Below are positions 7,923 to 15,172 of a stretch of 64,000 nucleotides of DNA, piece by piece. The notes under the pieces were generated by a model. That model was not told where the DNA came from. It saw nothing but the letters and a program-made list of their open reading frames with translations, and searched no databases. The first letter of the stretch is position 1. Each line of letters starts with the position of its first letter. The stretch covers positions 62,001-126,000 of the forward strand of contig CAVSJJ010000006.1 in the NCBI GenBank assembly GCA_963728395.1. Reading direction: 5' to 3'. Source of the stretch: CAVSJJ01 sp963728395 (GTDB lineage: Bacteria; Actinomycetota; Actinomycetes; Actinomycetales; Dermatophilaceae). The position numbers and the translations under genes are program-made.

Positions 7923-9077
7923 ATGACCGGCCTGCCGACGAGCGCCGACCCCACCGCCTCGGGGGCCGGGGACGCCGTCCACCCCAGCGACCCCACGGAC
8001 ACCTCCGGACACGAGCAGGTGGTCTTCTGCTCCGACCGGCGCAGCGGCCTGCGGGCGATCATCGCCCTGCACAGCACCGCCCTCGGGCCCGGGCTGGGCG
8101 GCACCCGGTTCCACCCCTATGCCACGCGGGCCGAGGCCCTGGCCGACGCCCTGCGCCTCTCCCGGGCGATGTCGTACAAGAACGCGGTCGCCGGGCTGCC
8201 GCACGGCGGCGGCAAGGCCGTCATCATCGGCGACCCGCACCGGGACAAGACCCCCGAGCTGCTGCGCGCCTACGGCCGCTTCGTCGAGTCGCTCGGTGGC
8301 CGCTACGTCACCGCGTGCGATGTCGGCACCTACGTCGCCGACATGGATGTCGTCGCCGAGACGACGAGCTGGGCGACCGGCCGGTCCGAGGACAAGGGCG
8401 GAGCCGGGGACTCCTCGGTCCTCACGGCGTACGGCGTCTTCCAGGGGATGCGGGCCTGCGCCCAGCACCGGTGGGGCGGGTCGACCCTACGGGGTCGCCG
8501 GGTCGGGATCGCCGGCGTCGGCAAGGTGGGCCGGCTGCTCACCGCGCACCTGCTCGAGGACGGCGCGCAGGTCGTCGTCGCCGACGTCGACGACGCCGCG
8601 GTCGCCGACCTCACCGAGCGCCACCCCGCGGTCCGCGTCGTCCCGGACGCCCGGACCCTCGTGCGGACCGAGCTCGACGTCTACTCGCCCTGCGCGATGG
8701 GCGGGGCGCTCGACGAGGACTCGGTCGAGGCGCTGACCGCGTCGATCGTCTGCGGCGGCGCGAACAACCAGCTCGTCACCGAGGGGCCCGGCGGCACCGC
8801 CGACCAGCTCCACACCAAGGGGGTCACCTACGCCCCCGACTTCCTCGTCAACGCCGGGGGCGTCATCCAGGTGAGCGACGAGCTGCTCGGGTTCGACATG
8901 AAGCGCGCCCGCGCGGCCGCCGGGGCGATCTTCGACCACACCCTCGAGGTGCTGCGGACCGCCGACGCCGAGGGGCTGAGCCCGGCCAGCGCGGCGGACG
9001 CGATCGCCGAGCGCCGGATGGCCGCGGGTCTGACCCACCTCTGGCTGCCCGAGAACCGTCCGGGACGCCCCGGCTGA
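7923..9077 (+). CDS. Leu/Val/Phe dehydrogenase (NAD-dependent amino-acid dehydrogenase)
   Basis: 384-residue member of the Glu/Leu/Phe/Val dehydrogenase family, which reversibly deaminates branched-chain or aromatic amino acids to keto acids. The catalytic lysine region GLPHGGGKAVIIGDP is at 91-105 (Lys98) and SYKNAVAG holds the second lysine (Lys86). YVTACDVGT and the Rossmann motif GIAGVGKVGRL follow, then CGGANNQL. I chose the ATG at 7923 because AAAGGAG lies 5 nt before it; an in-frame ATG at 7902 has no such site. In actinomycetes the usual member is valine dehydrogenase, but substrate cannot be read with certainty. Confidence 0.9.
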   Translation: MTGLPTSADPTASGAGDAVHPSDPTDTSGHEQVVFCSDRRSGLRAIIALHSTALGPGLGGTRFHPYATRAEALADALRLSRAMSYKNAVAGLPHGGGKAVIIGDPHRDKTPELLRAYGRFVESLGGRYVTACDVGTYVADMDVVAETTSWATGRSEDKGGAGDSSVLTAYGVFQGMRACAQHRWGGSTLRGRRVGIAGVGKVGRLLTAHLLEDGAQVVVADVDDAAVADLTERHPAVRVVPDARTLVRTELDVYSPCAMGGALDEDSVEALTASIVCGGANNQLVTEGPGGTADQLHTKGVTYAPDFLVNAGGVIQVSDELLGFDMKRARAAAGAIFDHTLEVLRTADAEGLSPASAADAIAERRMAAGLTHLWLPENRPGRPG

Positions 9078-9081
9078 CCGC

Positions 9082-9095
9082 GCCCCTCGAGGGGC
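9082..9095. terminator. Bidirectional hairpin between dehydrogenase and fgd
   Basis: The perfect palindrome GCCCCTCGAGGGGC lies in the 36-bp gap between two convergent genes. Position and GC-rich symmetry suggest shared termination; there is no T-run. Confidence 0.45.
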
Positions 9096-9113
9096 CGGCG
9101 GGTCCGGGCGGGA

Positions 9114-10133
9114 TCAGCCCTCGGCGGGGGTGAGCTCGCGCAGCCCGGGGACGACCTGCTCGGTGAAGGCGCGCAGGAAGCGCTCCTGGTCCGGGCCGGG
9201 CCCGTGGAAGACGAGGTGGTCGAAGCCGAGGTCGGTGTACTCCTTGACGGCGGCGACGACCTCGTCCGGTGACGAGGCGACGATCCAGCGCTGGGCAACC
9301 TGCTCGATCGGCAGCTGGTCGGCGGCCTTCTCCATCGCCATCGGCGAGTGGAGGGAGTTCTTCTGGTCCGCCGTGAGCGACAGCGGCGCCCAGAACCGGG
9401 TGTTCTCGAGGGCGAGGTCGGGGTCGGGGTCGTAGGACAGCTTGATCTCGATCATCCGGTCGAGGTCGCCGGTCGCGCGCCCGGCCTTCTCCAGCCCCTC
9501 GGCGACGGCGGGCAGGAGCTTGTCGGCATACAGCTCCCGCCCCTTGCCCGAGGTGCAGATGAACCCGTCACCGGCCCGGCCGGCGTACCGGGCGACGAGC
9601 GGGCCACCCGCGGCGATGTACACGGGCACCGGCGTGTCCGGCCGGTCGTAGATCGCGGCGTCGTCGGTCTCGTAGTACTCGCCCTCGAAGCTGACCCGGC
9701 CCTCGGTCCACAGCGCCCGGATCAGCTCGACGGCCTCGCGCAGCCGGGCGAAGCGCTCCTTGAACTCGGGCCACTCGCCCTCGCCGATCGAGCCGACGGC
9801 GATCTCGTTGAGGGCCTCCCCGGTGCCGACCCCGAGGATGACCCGGCCGGGGGCCAGGCAGGCGAGCGTCGCGAACTCCTGGGCGATGACCGCCGGGTTG
9901 TAGCGGAAGGTCGGCGTCAGCACGGAGGTGCCCACCAGGACGCGCTCGGTCCGGGCCGCGACGTGGCTCAGCCACACGAGCGCGTTCGGGGCGTGCCCAC
10001 CCTCGATCCTCCAGGGCTGGAAGTGGTCGGACACGGTGACCGAGTCCAGGCCGAGCTCCTCGGCGAGCACGGCGTATGCCGCGAGCTCGCCGGGTCCGAA
10101 CTGCTCCGCCGACGCCTTGTAGCCGATCCTCAC
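9114..10133 (-). CDS. fgd: F420-dependent glucose-6-phosphate dehydrogenase
   Basis: 339-residue luciferase-like flavin/F420 enzyme that oxidises glucose 6-phosphate and reduces coenzyme F420. From memory it matches mycobacterial FGD1 closely along its length: SVTVSDHFQPW with Asp36, His37 and Trp41, LTPTFRYNPAVIAQ, GVGTGEALNEI with Glu106, DGFICTSGKG with the phosphate-binding Lys, and RFWAPLSLTADQK. Start is GTG at 10133 with GAGGAG upstream. It shows the organism makes F420 and can supply reduced cofactor to enzymes such as the LLM oxidoreductase at 34955. Confidence 0.93.
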   Translation of the reverse strand: MRIGYKASAEQFGPGELAAYAVLAEELGLDSVTVSDHFQPWRIEGGHAPNALVWLSHVAARTERVLVGTSVLTPTFRYNPAVIAQEFATLACLAPGRVILGVGTGEALNEIAVGSIGEGEWPEFKERFARLREAVELIRALWTEGRVSFEGEYYETDDAAIYDRPDTPVPVYIAAGGPLVARYAGRAGDGFICTSGKGRELYADKLLPAVAEGLEKAGRATGDLDRMIEIKLSYDPDPDLALENTRFWAPLSLTADQKNSLHSPMAMEKAADQLPIEQVAQRWIVASSPDEVVAAVKEYTDLGFDHLVFHGPGPDQERFLRAFTEQVVPGLRELTPAEG

Positions 10134-10368
10134 GGGGACTCCTCGTCTGGGGGTGACGCCGGTCCGAGGGGACCGACCCCGGCCAGCCTACGACGCCCTC
10201 CGGGGCGTCCGGATCGTGCGGGGGAGTGCACCGATCTCGGAAGACTGTTGTAGCGTGGCCCCCACGACACACACACGATTCCCGGGACCGCTCCGCGACG
10301 TGGGATGACTCCGAAGGGGCCATCCGCTGAGCGATGCCGCCCCGGCAGACGCACGAGGGGGTCACGCC

Positions 10369-10557
10369 ATGGGGCGCGGCCGAGCCAAAGCCAAGCAGAC
10401 CAAGGTCGCTCGCGAGCTGAAGTACTACAGCCCGAGCACCGACCTCAGCGCGCTTGAGCGGGAACTCCACGCCGATTCCCGGACCGATCGACCGGACGCC
10501 GGCGAGAAGGACTGGGACGACCAAGAGGACTATGGAGAGTGGAGCACCGGGCGGTGA
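10369..10557 (+). CDS. DUF3073 small basic-acidic protein
   Basis: 62-residue protein starting MGRGRAKAKQTKVARELKYY, the hallmark of the actinobacterial DUF3073 family. The N-terminal third is strongly basic and the C-terminal third acidic (WDDQEDYGEW). No catalytic motif is visible and no function is established. GAGGGGG lies upstream of the ATG. The 235 bp before it (10134-10368) contains no gene that I can see. A possible minus-10 at TAGCGT near 10252 is too weak to call. Confidence 0.85.
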   Translation: MGRGRAKAKQTKVARELKYYSPSTDLSALERELHADSRTDRPDAGEKDWDDQEDYGEWSTGR

Positions 10558-10673
10558 CCGTCCGACCCTCGTGTCTCTGATCGTCGGTCCACGCCGCTAG
10601 CCCCGGCGCCCTCCTGGCGACTGCCACCCGGCCGGTGACTCATCGGGGCGGGTCCATCTGCGATGCTCGCCCC

Positions 10674-12152
10674 ATGAGCGACGTACAGACCGCGCGGGCC
10701 ACACGGCGGCTCGGGGTCGAGACGACCGGTATCGAGATCATCGAGGAGTCCGAGCGGACCGCGGCCCCGCGAGACCTGTTCTGGCCCTGGTTCGCGGCGA
10801 ACATCTCGGTCTTCGGGATCTCCTACGCCGCCTTCATCCTCTACTTCGGCATCTCGTTCTGGCAGTCCCTCGCCGTCGCCGTCGTCGGGATCGTCGTCTC
10901 GTTCCTCCTCTGCGGGATCATCGCCATCGCGGGCAAGCGGGGCTCGGCGCCGACGATGATCCTGTCCCGGGCGGCCTTCGGGGTGACCGGGCAGAAGGTG
11001 CCCGGTGTCATCTCGTGGCTGACCTCGATCGGCTGGGAGACCTTCCTGGCCATCCTCGCCACGCTGGCCACGGCGACGATCTTCACCCGGCTCGGCTGGG
11101 GCGGCGGGACCGCCACGAAGATCGGCGCCACCGTCGTCGTCGCGCTCCTCATCGTCAGCGCGTCGGTTGCGGGCTACCACGTCATCATGCGGATGCAGTC
11201 CTGGCTGACCTGGATCACCGGCGTCGTCACCGTGGCCTACATCCTCCTCACGGTCAACGACATCCATTGGTCGAGCGTGACGGCCATCCCGTCCGGGTCG
11301 ACCCAGTCGGTCATCGGGGCGCTCGTCATGGTGATGACGGGGTTCGGGCTCGGGTGGATCAACATCGCCGCCGACTGGAGCCGCTACCAGCGCCGGGACG
11401 CCGCCGGCGGCGCGATCGTCTTCTGGAACACCGTCGGTGGTGCGCTCGCCCCCGTCCTCCTCGTCGCCTATGGCCTCGCCCTCGCCGGGTCGGACCAAGC
11501 CCTGCTCGACGGCATCGCGAACGACCCGATCGGGACCCTCGCGACGCTCCTGCCGACGTGGTTCCTCGTGCCGTTCCTCGTCGCGGCCATCCTCGCCCTC
11601 GTCAGCGGCGCGGTGCTCGGCATCTACTCCTCGGGACTCACCCTGCTCTCGCTCGGGGTCTCCATCCCCCGGCCCGCCGCGGCCCTCGTCGACGGGGTTA
11701 TCCTCAGCATCGGGACCGTGTGGGTCGTCTTCTTCGCGAAGAACTTCGTCAACCCGTTCCAGTCCTTCCTCCTCACCCTCGGCGTCCCCCTCGCCGGATG
11801 GGCGGGGATCATGATCGCCGACATCGCCCTGCGCCACCGCGACTACGACGCCGGCCCGGACGGCGAGGACGCCCTGTTCGACCCGCGCGGCCGCTATCGC
11901 TCGGTCGACTGGGTGTCGGTCGGGACGCTCGTGCTCGCCTCGGCCGTAGGCTGGGGCCTGGTCATCAACTCCTTCGCCAAGGACGCGTCCTGGAACAACT
12001 GGCAGGGCTATCTCCTCGGCCCGCTCGGACTCGGCGGCAAGGACGGCGACTGGGCCTTCGCCAACCTCGGCGTCCTCGCTGCCCTCCTCATCGGTCTGGT
12101 CGTCGGCTACGTCGCCCGGGCGGGCACGGTCCGCCGCCAGGAGTCCCGGTGA
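10674..12152 (+). CDS. NCS1-family purine/cytosine/allantoin-type permease
   Basis: 492-residue membrane protein with about twelve hydrophobic segments. The N-terminus has the NCS1 pattern (LFWPWFAANISVFGISYAA), followed by RAAFGVTGQKVPGVISW and the family-typical GLGWINIAADWSRYQ. NCS1 carriers import nucleobases, hydantoins, allantoin, thiamine or nicotinamide-like compounds by Na+ or H+ symport. I use the ATG at 10674; the frame is open 13 codons further up without support. The next gene, a cysteine hydrolase, overlaps its stop (GTGA), so the substrate is probably a compound with an amide bond that the hydrolase cleaves. Confidence 0.88.
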   Translation: MSDVQTARATRRLGVETTGIEIIEESERTAAPRDLFWPWFAANISVFGISYAAFILYFGISFWQSLAVAVVGIVVSFLLCGIIAIAGKRGSAPTMILSRAAFGVTGQKVPGVISWLTSIGWETFLAILATLATATIFTRLGWGGGTATKIGATVVVALLIVSASVAGYHVIMRMQSWLTWITGVVTVAYILLTVNDIHWSSVTAIPSGSTQSVIGALVMVMTGFGLGWINIAADWSRYQRRDAAGGAIVFWNTVGGALAPVLLVAYGLALAGSDQALLDGIANDPIGTLATLLPTWFLVPFLVAAILALVSGAVLGIYSSGLTLLSLGVSIPRPAAALVDGVILSIGTVWVVFFAKNFVNPFQSFLLTLGVPLAGWAGIMIADIALRHRDYDAGPDGEDALFDPRGRYRSVDWVSVGTLVLASAVGWGLVINSFAKDASWNNWQGYLLGPLGLGGKDGDWAFANLGVLAALLIGLVVGYVARAGTVRRQESR

Positions 12153-12712
12153 CCCTCCCCGGCCCGACGAGCCTGCCGGGCGAGCGGCGCGGCGAGGACG
12201 AGGAGTGGCTCGTCGTCATCGACCCGCAGACGATCTTCGCCGACCCCGAGAGCCCGTGGGGATCGCCGATGTGGCCGGACGTCGTCGAGCCGATCCGGCA
12301 CCTCGCCGCGGCATACGGGGACCGGGTCGTCCTCACCCGCTTCGTCGCCGACCCCACCCTCGGTGGGTCGTGGGGGGCCTACTACCGCGAGTGGCCGTTC
12401 GCGCTCGTCCCCGACGACGACCCGTTGTATGCGCTCGTCCCCGAGCTCGAGGGGATCACCGCCCACCTCGTGACGGCGCCGACCTTCGGCAAGTGGGGGC
12501 GGTCGCTCGAGGCGATCACCGGGCCACGCCCGTCGCTCACCCTCGCCGGCGTCTCGACCGACTGCTGCATCATCTCGACGGCGCTGCCGGCCGCCGACGC
12601 CGGGGCGACCGTCTCGGTCGCGGCGTGGGCGTGCGCGGGCTCCAGCGAGCAGAACCACATGCGGGCGCTCGACGCGATGGCGCTCTTCGCGCCGCAGATC
12701 ACGATCGTCTGA
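12149..12712 (+). CDS. Isochorismatase-like cysteine hydrolase
   Basis: 187-residue hydrolase with the Asp-Lys-Cys triad of the family: Asp25 (LVVIDPQ), Lys115 (TFGKWGRS) and Cys140 (GVSTDCCIISTA). Members hydrolyse nicotinamide, N-carbamoyl compounds, ureidoacrylate or isochorismate. The GTG start overlaps the transporter stop, with CAGGAG 5 nt upstream. Coupling to an NCS1 permease favours an amidase or N-carbamoyl role in nucleobase, hydantoin or nicotinamide salvage over isochorismate. Its stop is only 10 bp from the convergent purM stop. Confidence 0.85.
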   Translation: MTLPGPTSLPGERRGEDEEWLVVIDPQTIFADPESPWGSPMWPDVVEPIRHLAAAYGDRVVLTRFVADPTLGGSWGAYYREWPFALVPDDDPLYALVPELEGITAHLVTAPTFGKWGRSLEAITGPRPSLTLAGVSTDCCIISTALPAADAGATVSVAAWACAGSSEQNHMRALDAMALFAPQITIV

Positions 12713-12722
12713 GCGGCGCCCA

Positions 12723-13847
12723 TCAGGCGGGGTGGCTCCCGACGAGCTGGACCGAGCCGCCGTCGACGCCCTTGGCCCCGTGGACGACCTCGGCATCGGC
12801 CCGGACCGGCGTGGCCGCGGCGTCGTGGACCTCGCCGAGCACCCAGGCGGTGATGCCCCGCCCGGCGAGGTGGGCGAGGGCGGCGTCGACGCTGGCCGGC
12901 GGAACGACCGCGGCGAAGCCGACCCCCATGTTGAGGGTGCGCTCGAGGTCGGCGGTCGGCACCCGGCCGAGCTCGCGGATCGTCGAGAAGATCGGCGCCG
13001 GGGTCCAGCTCGAGCGCTCGAGCCGGGCATGCAGGCCCCGAGGGAGGACACGGGCGAGGTTCGCCGCCAGTCCCCCGCCGGTGATGTGGCTGAGGGCGTG
13101 GACCCCGGCGTCGGCCGCTCCCCCCAGCTCGCCGATGAGGTCGAGCAGGTCAGCGGTGTAGATCGTCGTCGGGGTCAGCAGCTCCTCGCCGAGGGTGTGC
13201 CCGAAGTCGGGGACGTCGCGCTCGAGGTCCCAGCCCGCCGCGGCCAGGACCCGGCGCACGAGGGAGTAGCCGTTGGAGTGCAGGCCGCTCGCGGCGAGCC
13301 CGAGGACCACGTCGCCGGCCCGGACCCGCTGCGGCCCGAGGACGGCGTTGTACTCCACGACGCCGGTGGCCGCGCCCGCGAGGTCGTACTCGTCGGGCTC
13401 GAGGAGGCCCGGGTGCTCGGCGGTCTCGCCACCGACGAGGGCGACCCGCGCCCGCGCGCACCCCTCGGCGATGCCCCCGACGATGGCGGCGACCCGCTCG
13501 GGGACGACCTTGCCGGTCGCGATGTAGTCGGTCATGAACAGCGGCTCGGCCCCGCAGACGACGATGTCGTCGACGACCATGGCGACGAGGTCGAGGCCGA
13601 CCGTGTCGTGCCGGTCCATGGCCTGGGCGATGGCGATCTTCGTCCCGACGCCGTCGGTCGAGGTCGCCAGCACCGGGCGCCGCATCGTCGCGAGCTTGGA
13701 GACGTCGAACATCCCGGCGAAGCCGCCGAGCCCGCCGATGACCTCGCTGCGGGTGGCCCGCGCGACCGAGGCCTTCATCAGCTCGACGGCCGCGTCGCCC
13801 GCCTCGACGTCGACGCCGGCCGCGGCATACGTGATTTCCTCGCCCAC
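12723..13847 (-). CDS. purM: Phosphoribosylformylglycinamidine cyclo-ligase (AIR synthetase)
   Basis: 374-residue enzyme of the fifth step of purine synthesis, closing the imidazole ring of FGAM with ATP. Family motifs are present: LATSTDGVGTKIAIAQ, VVDDIVVCGAEPLFMTDYI, VALVGGETAEHPG, LHSNGYSLVRR and HITGGGLAANLARVLP. Start is a GTG at 13847. The frame stays open far upstream, but that extension crosses a repeat-rich gap and an opposite-strand gene, and the family starts here. purF lies upstream on the same strand, separated by the palindrome-flanked gene, so the usual purF-purM pairing is interrupted by that insertion. Confidence 0.95.
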   Translation of the reverse strand: MGEEITYAAAGVDVEAGDAAVELMKASVARATRSEVIGGLGGFAGMFDVSKLATMRRPVLATSTDGVGTKIAIAQAMDRHDTVGLDLVAMVVDDIVVCGAEPLFMTDYIATGKVVPERVAAIVGGIAEGCARARVALVGGETAEHPGLLEPDEYDLAGAATGVVEYNAVLGPQRVRAGDVVLGLAASGLHSNGYSLVRRVLAAAGWDLERDVPDFGHTLGEELLTPTTIYTADLLDLIGELGGAADAGVHALSHITGGGLAANLARVLPRGLHARLERSSWTPAPIFSTIRELGRVPTADLERTLNMGVGFAAVVPPASVDAALAHLAGRGITAWVLGEVHDAAATPVRADAEVVHGAKGVDGGSVQLVGSHPA

Positions 13848-13864
13848 GGGTCCAGCGTATGCCG

Positions 13865-13900
13865 CCCTCCCCCTCCCCCCGTCCACCCCCCGCCCCCAAC
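13865..13900 (+). repeat. Pyrimidine-rich tract left of the palindromic elements
   Basis: A C/T-rich stretch abuts element L1. Its mirror, a pure purine run, abuts element R at the other end of the cassette. A GTATGCCGC copy begins at 13857, directly before it. Confidence 0.6.
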
Positions 13901-13902
13901 CC

Positions 13903-13949
13903 GGTTCGAGGTATTCGGAGACCCACCAGGCGCCCTCGAATACCTCGAA
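13903..13949 (+). repeat. Palindromic element L1
   Basis: A 47-bp hairpin element. The arms TTCGAGGTATTCG and CGAATACCTCGAA are exact 13-bp complements, enclosing a GAGACCCACCAGG-type core. Its first 21 bp are identical to element L2, which starts 17 bp further on. Confidence 0.85.
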
Positions 13950-13965
13950 TGCCGTCGCCCGTGCC

Positions 13966-14015
13966 GGTTCGAGGTATTCGGAGACCTCTGGTGGGTGACG
14001 GATTACCTCGAACGG
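13966..14015 (+). repeat. Palindromic element L2
   Basis: A 50-bp element beginning GGTTCGAGGTATTCGG, with core CTGGTGGGTGACGG and ending ATTACCTCGAACGG. The outer arms GTTCGAGGTAWT and its complement pair. It aligns end to end, without gaps, with the reverse complement of element R. Confidence 0.85.
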
Positions 14016-14069
14016 TTCTCCACAGGGGAGGCCTGACGACCCACTCGTCCACAGGCCGGTGCGCGAGCG

Positions 14070-15041
14070 GTGCGCCGCTCCCGGCCCGTGGGCACCATCG
14101 GCGAGGTGAGCCGACATCGCGCGTATGCCGCACGTCTCGCCGCCGCCCGGGACGAGTCCGAGCAGCGGGACCTCGTCTCCTCCCGGGATCAGCTCGCCGC
14201 TCTCGGCATCGACGCGAGGGCCATCCGGCGCGAGGTCGACCGCGGGCGCTGGGCCCTGCACGGCCGGCAGACGGTCGCGCTGCACACGGCGCCGCTCTCC
14301 GACACGGCGCGGCGATGGCGGGCCGTCTACGAGGTGGGGACGCGGATCGCGCTCGTCGACGGGATCTCGGCGTTGCAGGCGGCGGGGCTCGCCGGCCTGC
14401 AGGAGGACGGCGTCCATGTGTCGGTGCCGCACACGGCCTCGGTCACCGGCGTCAGCGGGGTCAGGATCCACAAGGTCATCCGCCGGGTCGTCGGTGAGGC
14501 GGCGGCGGGCGGACTGCCGCGCACCCTGCCTGCCGTGGCGGCCGTTCGGGCGGCACACTGGGCGGGAAGCAATCGCCACGCCGCCATGCTCCTGGCCATG
14601 ACCGTGCAGCAGCGACTGACGACGGGGGAGCGCCTCGTCGCCGCGGAAACCCTGATCCGTGGGCGCAACCGGCGGCGCTTCATCCAGCTGGCGGTCCACG
14701 ACATCGCCCGGGGAGCGCACTCGCTCGGCGAGCTCGACTTCCGCGGCCTCTGTCGGCGCTACCGTCTGCCCGCACCGACCCACCAGGTCGTGCGACGAGG
14801 CCCTCGCGGCCGGATCTACCTCGACGCGGGCTGGGAGGACATCGGACTGTTCGTCGAGATCGACGGCGCCGGCCACGGCTGGGGTCTGGCCAGGACCGAC
14901 GACCTCCTGCGGCAGAACGCCGTCACCCTCGACAGGGGAACCGTCCTGCGGATCGACGTCCTCGGCCTGCGCCTGGAGGAGCGGGCCTTCATGGAGCAGG
15001 TCGTCGCGGCCTACGACGCACTGCGCCGCCGGGCCGCGTGA
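14070..15041 (+). CDS. Putative AbiEi-like wHTH plus PD-(D/E)XK (DUF559-like) protein
   Basis: Up to 323 residues; start uncertain (GTG at 14070, 14088 or 14106). The N-terminal 100 residues look like the winged-helix antitoxin domain of AbiEi proteins (RDQLAALGIDARAIRREVDR, GRWALHGRQ). The C-terminal 80 residues carry a Vsr/DUF559-like nuclease pattern: IYLDAGWED, FVEIDGAGHG and a final VLRIDVLGLR strand, giving Asp and ExD acidic residues in the expected spacing. No AbiEii-type toxin is adjacent. It sits between purM and purF and is bracketed by inverted palindromic elements, two before and one after. Roles could be defence, repeat mobilisation or autoregulated DNA binding. Family assignment is by motif only. 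Confidence 0.65.
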   Translation: MRRSRPVGTIGEVSRHRAYAARLAAARDESEQRDLVSSRDQLAALGIDARAIRREVDRGRWALHGRQTVALHTAPLSDTARRWRAVYEVGTRIALVDGISALQAAGLAGLQEDGVHVSVPHTASVTGVSGVRIHKVIRRVVGEAAAGGLPRTLPAVAAVRAAHWAGSNRHAAMLLAMTVQQRLTTGERLVAAETLIRGRNRRRFIQLAVHDIARGAHSLGELDFRGLCRRYRLPAPTHQVVRRGPRGRIYLDAGWEDIGLFVEIDGAGHGWGLARTDDLLRQNAVTLDRGTVLRIDVLGLRLEERAFMEQVVAAYDALRRRAA

Positions 15042-15061
15042 TCGGAGCCTCGCCCGCCGCG

Positions 15062-15111
15062 CCGGTCGAGGTAATCCGACACCCACCACACGCACCCGAA
15101 TACCTCGAACC
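15062..15111 (-). repeat. Palindromic element R (inverted relative to L2)
   Basis: A 50-bp element 20 bp after the nuclease-like gene. Its reverse complement matches L2 at about 41 of 50 positions with no gaps, including GGTTCGAGGTATTCGG, TGGTGGGTG and CGGATTACCTCGA. L2 and R therefore form inverted repeats around the gene. Confidence 0.85.
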
Positions 15112-15112
15112 C

Positions 15113-15144
15113 GAGGAGGGGGAGGAGAGGGAGGAGAGGGAGGG
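15113..15144 (+). repeat. 32-nt uninterrupted purine run
   Basis: A G/A-only tract made of GGAGGAGAGG-like units directly follows element R, mirroring the pyrimidine-rich tract left of L1. It is followed by GTATGCCGC. It could form triplex or other non-B DNA. Confidence 0.75.
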
Positions 15145-15172
15145 TATGCCGCGGGCCCGGGGCGCAGGACGG

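Noticed and set aside
13903..15111. CRISPR array made of the palindromic elements.
   Set aside because: Only three copies, in opposite orientations and without regular unique spacers.
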